A DNA stretch of 64,000 nt from assembly GCF_006494775.1 (NCBI RefSeq), contig NZ_CP041146.1:5022001-5086000 (forward strand), in the 5' to 3' direction. Numbering within the stretch: the stretch's first letter is position 1; each line of letters begins with the position of its first letter. The notes below the pieces were generated by a model that was given only the letters and a program-made list of their open reading frames with translations, had not been told where the DNA came from and searched no databases. The translations under genes were made by a program, and so were the position numbers. This document shows positions 59,972 through 64,000 of this stretch, in pieces. The DNA comes from Nocardioides humi (GTDB lineage Bacteria; Actinomycetota; Actinomycetes; Propionibacteriales; Nocardioidaceae).

Positions 59972-61486
59972 ATGGAGGACATGGAGACAACGGTGACCAC
60001 GTCGGAGCGGCTCGACTTCGAGCGCTGCTACACCGCCGTGCAGTCGCGGGACCGCCGTTTCGACGGGGTCTTCTACACCGCGGTGCGCACGACCGGCATC
60101 TACTGCCGGCCCTCGTGCCCGGCGCGGACCCCCGCCTCCCGCAACGTCTCCTTCCACCGCACGGCCGCCGCCGCGCAGGCCGCCGGCTACCGCGCCTGCA
60201 AGCGCTGCCTGCCCGACGCGACGCCCGGCAGCCCGGAGTGGGATGTCGCCGCCACCGTCGCCGGCCGCGCCATGCGGCTGATCGCCGACGGCGTCGTCGA
60301 CCGCGAGGGCGTGGAGGGACTGGCCGCGCGGCTCGGGTACACCTCGCGCCACCTGTCGCGGCTGCTGACCGGCGAGCTCGGCGCCGGTCCGCTCGCGCTC
60401 GCGCGCACCCAGCGCGCCCAGACCGCCCGCGCCCTCGTCGAGAGCACGACGCTCAGCCTCGCCGATGTCGCGTTCGCAGCCGGCTTCTCGAGCGTGCGGC
60501 AGTTCAACGACACCATGCTCGAGGTGTACGACGCCGCGCCCAGCCAGCTGCGCGGGCGGAAGGCGCCGGCGGGCGGGTCCCCGGCGCCGGGTGCGATCGA
60601 CCTGCGGATCGCCGTCCGTACCCCCTTCCGCGGCAGCGCCCTGCTCCGCTTCCTCGCCGACCGGGCGGTGCCCGGCATCGAGGTCGCCGAGGTCGCGGCC
60701 GACGGTGGCGGCTGGTACGCCCGCACCCTCGACCTGCCGCACGGACCGGGCGTCGCCCGCGTCGCGCTCGCGGACCTCGACGGGGTCGGGTCGTCGTACC
60801 TGCCCCTGCGGCTGGTGCTCGACGACCTCCGCGACACCACGGCGGCGCTGGCGCGGATGCGCGCACTGCTCGACGCCGACGCCGACCCGGTCGCCGTGGA
60901 CGCCCATCTGGGCGGGGATCCCGTGCTCGCGCCGCTCGTGGCGGCGCGACCGGGACTGCGGGTGCCCGGTCACGTCGACGGCTCGGAGATCGCGGTGCGT
61001 GCGGTCCTCGGCCAGCAGGTCACCGTCGTCGCGGCGCGGACGGCTGCCGCGCGGCTCGTCGCCGCCCACGGACGCCCGGTGACGACGGGGATCGAGGGAC
61101 TGACCCATCTCTTCCCGGACGCCGCGACCGTCGCCGAGCTGGCGCCCGAGGAGCTCCGGATGCCCCGTGCCCGCGGGCGTGCGCTCGTCGGGCTCGCCGC
61201 GTCGATCGCGGCCGGCGACGTCGTGCTCGACCGCGGGCCGGACCGCGGCGACGTACGACAGGCGCTGCTCGCGCTGCCCGGCATCGGGCCCTGGACGGCC
61301 GACTACATCGCGCTGCGCGCGCTCGGCCACCCCGACATCTGGCTGCCCACCGACGTCGGCGTGCGCAACGCCCTCGCCGGCCACGGCGCCGCCGAGATCA
61401 CCCCGGAGGAATGGGCGCCCTGGCGCTCGTACGCCCTCCTGCACCTGTGGACGTCCCTGTCCGAGAACGCTGGAAGGATGAGCTGA
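59972..61486 (+). CDS. Ada-AlkA fusion: methylation sensor/regulator plus DNA-3-methyladenine glycosylase
   Basis: A 504-residue protein with four parts: an Ada-type zinc domain with methyl-acceptor Cys ([15 protein letters not shown]; about residues 15-90), an AraC HTH ([20 protein letters not shown], then [18 protein letters not shown]), an AlkA N-terminal domain (about 200-290) and an HhH-GPD glycosylase ([20 protein letters not shown], with catalytic Asp in LPTDVGVRN). It senses methyl phosphotriesters and excises alkylated bases. ATG 59972 and 59981 are both possible starts. It is 2 nt before the ogt start. Confidence 0.92.
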   Translation: MEDMETTVTTSERLDFERCYTAVQSRDRRFDGVFYTAVRTTGIYCRPSCPARTPASRNVSFHRTAAAAQAAGYRACKRCLPDATPGSPEWDVAATVAGRAMRLIADGVVDREGVEGLAARLGYTSRHLSRLLTGELGAGPLALARTQRAQTARALVESTTLSLADVAFAAGFSSVRQFNDTMLEVYDAAPSQLRGRKAPAGGSPAPGAIDLRIAVRTPFRGSALLRFLADRAVPGIEVAEVAADGGGWYARTLDLPHGPGVARVALADLDGVGSSYLPLRLVLDDLRDTTAALARMRALLDADADPVAVDAHLGGDPVLAPLVAARPGLRVPGHVDGSEIAVRAVLGQQVTVVAARTAAARLVAAHGRPVTTGIEGLTHLFPDAATVAELAPEELRMPRARGRALVGLAASIAAGDVVLDRGPDRGDVRQALLALPGIGPWTADYIALRALGHPDIWLPTDVGVRNALAGHGAAEITPEEWAPWRSYALLHLWTSLSENAGRMS

Positions 61487-61488
61487 CC

Positions 61489-61967
61489 ATGTGGACCGTC
61501 ATCGAATCGCCCATCGGGCCGCTGCGCATCGTGGAGCAGGACGGCGCGATCACCGCCATCGAGTTCTCGCCGTTCCGCGACGGCACCGGCCGCCCCCTCG
61601 GCGACCGCGCCGACGACGCGCCCCTGCTGGTCGAGGCCGCGCGCCAACTGGGGAGTACTTCGCCCGCGAGCGCACCGAGTTCGACCTCCCGCTCGCGCCC
61701 ACCGGCAGCGCCTGGCAGCGCTCGGTGTGGGCGCAGCTGGTCGCCATCGGGTACGGCGAGACCGCGTCGTACGGCCAGATCGCCGCCCGGCTCGGCAAGA
61801 CCAATGCCGCCTCCCGAGCCGTCGGCACCGCCAACGGCGCCAACCCGATCCCCATCGTCATCCCCTGCCACCGGGTGATCGGCGCCAACGGCACGCTCAC
61901 CGGGTACGCCGGCGGCCTGGACCGCAAGCAGCTGCTGCTCGAGCTCGAGCAGGACGCCTTGTTCTAG
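61489..61967 (+). CDS. ogt: Methylated-DNA-protein-cysteine methyltransferase, apparent frameshift
   Basis: Transfers methyl from O6-methylguanine to its own Cys. ATG 61489 starts [19 protein letters not shown]. The frame breaks at GGGG 61650-61653: one extra G joins ARQLG to [19 protein letters not shown]. The C-terminal part has [13 protein letters not shown] and the active-site [19 protein letters not shown]. About 159 residues once corrected. It is in an operon with the Ada-AlkA gene. Confidence 0.92.
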
Positions 61968-62019
61968 ATCGCACTGGGAGGCAGTTTCGTCGGCCCCAGC
62001 CTGGCGGGAGCTGCTCCGG

Positions 62020-62742
62020 TCACTCCGCGGCGGCGCGGCGCAGGGACTCCGAGAGCCGCTCGGCGGCGGCGAGGACGGCGGGGGCGTGCATCCGGCCGGG
62101 CTGGCGGGACAGGCGCTCGAGCGGGCCGGAGACGGAGACCGCCGCGATGACCTTGCCGCCGGGGGACCGGACGGGCGCGGACACGGAGGCGACGCCCTGC
62201 TCGCGCTCGCCGACCGACTGCGCCCAGCCCCGGCGGCGGATCGCGGAGAGCTCGGCGGCGGAGAAGGCGGAGTTCTGCAGGCCGCGGTGGATCCGCTCCG
62301 GGTCGTCCCAGGCGAGCAGCACCTGCGCGGCGGAGCCGGCGCGCATGGTCAGCTGGGAGCCGATCGGGATGGTGTCGCGCAGGCCGGAGGGGCGCTCGGC
62401 GGCGGCGACGCAGACGCGGTGATCGCCCTGGCGGCGCCAGAGCTGGGCGGACTCGCCGGTGATGTCGCGCAGCCGCGCGAGCACCGGGCCGGCCGTGGCG
62501 AGCAGGCGGTCCTCGCCGGCGGCGGCGGACAGCTCGGCCAGGCGCGGGCCGAGCACGAAGCGGCCCTGCATGTCGCGCGCGACCAGGCGATGGTGCTCCA
62601 GCGCGACCGCCAGCCGGTGCGCGGTCGGCCGGGCCAGGCCGGTGCCCGCCACGAGCCCGGCCAGCGTGGCCGGCCCGGACTCCAGTGCGGTCAGCACCAG
62701 GGCTGCCTTGTCGAGTACGCCGACGCCGCTCGAGTTGTCCAT
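62020..62742 (-). CDS. ndgR: IclR-family regulator of amino acid genes (NdgR-like)
   Basis: A 240-residue protein ([20 protein letters not shown]). Winged HTH at residues 15-60 ([20 protein letters not shown]), then an IclR effector domain ([40 protein letters not shown]). Divergent to leuC, 100 bp away, which is the standard place of NdgR/LtbR-type regulators of leuCD and other branched-chain genes. It likely binds the ndgR-leuC intergenic region. Confidence 0.9.
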   Translation of the reverse strand: MDNSSGVGVLDKAALVLTALESGPATLAGLVAGTGLARPTAHRLAVALEHHRLVARDMQGRFVLGPRLAELSAAAGEDRLLATAGPVLARLRDITGESAQLWRRQGDHRVCVAAAERPSGLRDTIPIGSQLTMRAGSAAQVLLAWDDPERIHRGLQNSAFSAAELSAIRRRGWAQSVGEREQGVASVSAPVRSPGGKVIAAVSVSGPLERLSRQPGRMHAPAVLAAAERLSESLRRAAAE

Positions 62743-62842
62743 ATGTCAATACTGCCGTCTCGGATCCTGGGATGCAAGAGTAGGCTGCGTCTCAGTTCAC
62801 GGCAGAGGTGCCGTCGACGACCCGAACGAGGAGGAGCGAGTC

Positions 62843-64000
62843 ATGGGCAAGACCCTGGCGGAGAAGGTGTGGGACGAGCACGTCGTCCGGTCGACCCCGG
62901 GGGAGCCGGACCTCCTCTACATCGACCTCCACCTCATCCACGAGGTCACCAGCCCGCAGGCCTTCGACGGCCTGCGCCTGGCCGGGCGCCGCGTGCGCCG
63001 CCCCGACCTGACCCTCGCGACCGAGGACCACAACGTCCCGACCATCGACTGGGACAAGCCGATCGCCGACCCGGTCAGCAAGACCCAGGTCGACACCCTG
63101 CGCAGGAACGCCGAGGAGTTCGGCGTGCGGCTGCACCAGCTCGGCGACGTCGAGCAGGGCATCGTCCACGTCGTCGGCCCGCAGCTCGGCCTCACCCAGC
63201 CCGGCATGACCATCGTGTGCGGCGACTCGCACACCAGCACCCACGGGGCCTTCGGGTCGATCGCGTTCGGCATCGGTACGTCGGAGGTCGAGCACGTCCT
63301 CGCCACGCAGACGCTGCCGCAGGCCAGGCCGAAGACGATGGCCGTCACCGTCGACGGCTCGCTGCCCGAGGGCGTCACCGCGAAGGACCTCGTCCTCACC
63401 CTGATCGCGCACACCGGCACCGGCGGCGGGCAGGGCTACATCGTGGAGTACCGCGGCCAGGCCATCGAGGAGCTCTCGATGGAGGGCCGGATGACGGTCT
63501 GCAACATGTCCATCGAGTGGGGCGCCAAGGCCGGCATGATCGCGCCGGACGAGACGACCTTCGCCTACCTCGAGGACAAGCCCGAGGCTCCGAAGGGCGC
63601 CGACTGGGACGCCGCCGTCGCGCACTGGCGCACCCTGGTCACCGACGCCGACGCGGTCTTCGACAAGGAGATCGTCCTCGACGCCTCCGAGATGACGCCG
63701 TTCGTCACCTGGGGCACCAACCCCGGCCAGGGCGTCGCCCTCGGCGCGACGGTCCCCAGCCCCGACGACTTCGAGGAGGCGACGGACAAGATCGCGACCG
63801 AGAAGGCGCTGGAGTACATGGGTCTGGAGGCCGGCACGCCGATGCGCGAGATCAAGGTCGACACGGTGTTCGTGGGCTCGTGCACCAACGGCCGGATCGA
63901 GGACCTGCGCCTCGCCGCGCAGATCATCGAGGGCCACCATGTCGCGGAGGGCACCCGCCTGCTCGTCGTACCGGGCTCGGTGCGGGTGCGGATGCAGGCC
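62843..64000 (+). CDS. leuC: 3-isopropylmalate dehydratase large subunit, 3' end cut off
   Basis: 386 residues are visible from ATG 62843 ([20 protein letters not shown]), preceded by GAGGAGGAG. Aconitase-family features are [46 protein letters not shown] and the first [4Fe-4S] region [16 protein letters not shown]. The remaining C-terminal part lies past the edge. leuD should follow. It works with leuB and ilvE of this window in leucine synthesis. Confidence 0.96.
   Translation, partial: MGKTLAEKVWDEHVVRSTPGEPDLLYIDLHLIHEVTSPQAFDGLRLAGRRVRRPDLTLATEDHNVPTIDWDKPIADPVSKTQVDTLRRNAEEFGVRLHQLGDVEQGIVHVVGPQLGLTQPGMTIVCGDSHTSTHGAFGSIAFGIGTSEVEHVLATQTLPQARPKTMAVTVDGSLPEGVTAKDLVLTLIAHTGTGGGQGYIVEYRGQAIEELSMEGRMTVCNMSIEWGAKAGMIAPDETTFAYLEDKPEAPKGADWDAAVAHWRTLVTDADAVFDKEIVLDASEMTPFVTWGTNPGQGVALGATVPSPDDFEEATDKIATEKALEYMGLEAGTPMREIKVDTVFVGSCTNGRIEDLRLAAQIIEGHHVAEGTRLLVVPGSVRVRMQA

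Noticed and set aside
5801..61967. Interpreting the broken genes as decayed pseudogenes or programmed frameshifts
   Set aside because: All shifts have one sign, sit at or near G/C runs, affect core genes, and a tRNA shows the same loss. No slippery sequence with a pseudoknot was seen.

Overview
The window is a stretch of high-GC actinobacterial chromosome. The best guess is Nocardioides or a close relative in the Nocardioidaceae. This rests on gene content and sequence style (PknG and PP2C, NdgR next to leuC, BioQ-type biotin control, a DtxR/IdeR-type iron box, frequent GTG starts, many leaderless promoters), not on any database search. I see no phage, insertion sequence, CRISPR array or rRNA. 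There are two tRNAs, and nearly all the rest is protein-coding.

Layout. 1-2.4 kb: a cut-off MocR regulator divergent from a YczE membrane protein, then an unknown gene. 2.4-14.8 kb: ten co-directional, mostly overlapping genes form the most interesting system here: TelA-like protein, small helical protein, CbxX-type AAA+ ATPase, GlnX-like membrane sensor, GlnH-like lipoprotein, unknown helical protein, PknG-like kinase, PP2C phosphatase, vWA protein and FHA protein. It joins the known GlnX-GlnH-PknG amino-acid sensing module to a kinase/phosphatase/vWA triad like that linked to TelA/Ter stress systems. 14.8-18.5 kb: a secreted Ig-like protein, an SDR and a methyltransferase. 18.7-27.2 kb: branched-chain amino acid genes (leuB, ilvE, cimA) interrupted by small accessory genes and a second Ser/Thr kinase. 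leuB and cimA each have a short leader peptide rich in regulatory codons followed by hairpins, so ribosome-mediated attenuation is likely. 27.2-36.8 kb: a TetR/FMN-reductase pair, an amidase, then the biotin region (bioBAFD, bioYM, bioN, bioQ) with two matching operator palindromes. 36.8-43.3 kb: zwf, a LuxR regulator and a Baeyer-Villiger-type monooxygenase/SDR/patatin operon with a divergent TetR. 43.4-46.1 kb: a MetNIQ-type ABC importer. 46.2-50.7 kb: a conserved protein, an FAH hydrolase, gltX, a CPBP protease, tRNA-Gln and tRNA-Glu. 50.7-54.1 kb: a two-component system and membrane protein. 54.3-58.3 kb: leucine dehydrogenase, ornithine aminotransferase and small genes. 58.4-62 kb: an iron-regulated ferredoxin reductase and two alkylation-repair genes. 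62-64 kb: ndgR divergent from leuC, which runs off the end.

Data quality. At least seven genes (glnX-like, glnH-like, pknG, ilvE, the ArsR gene, bioB, ogt) have frames that break and resume in the direction of one missing base, nearly always at a run of 4-6 G or C. The tRNA-Glu acceptor stem lacks one G in the same way. The most economical reading is homopolymer undercalling in the assembly, not gene decay. I give these genes their full corrected extents and mark the suspected sites.
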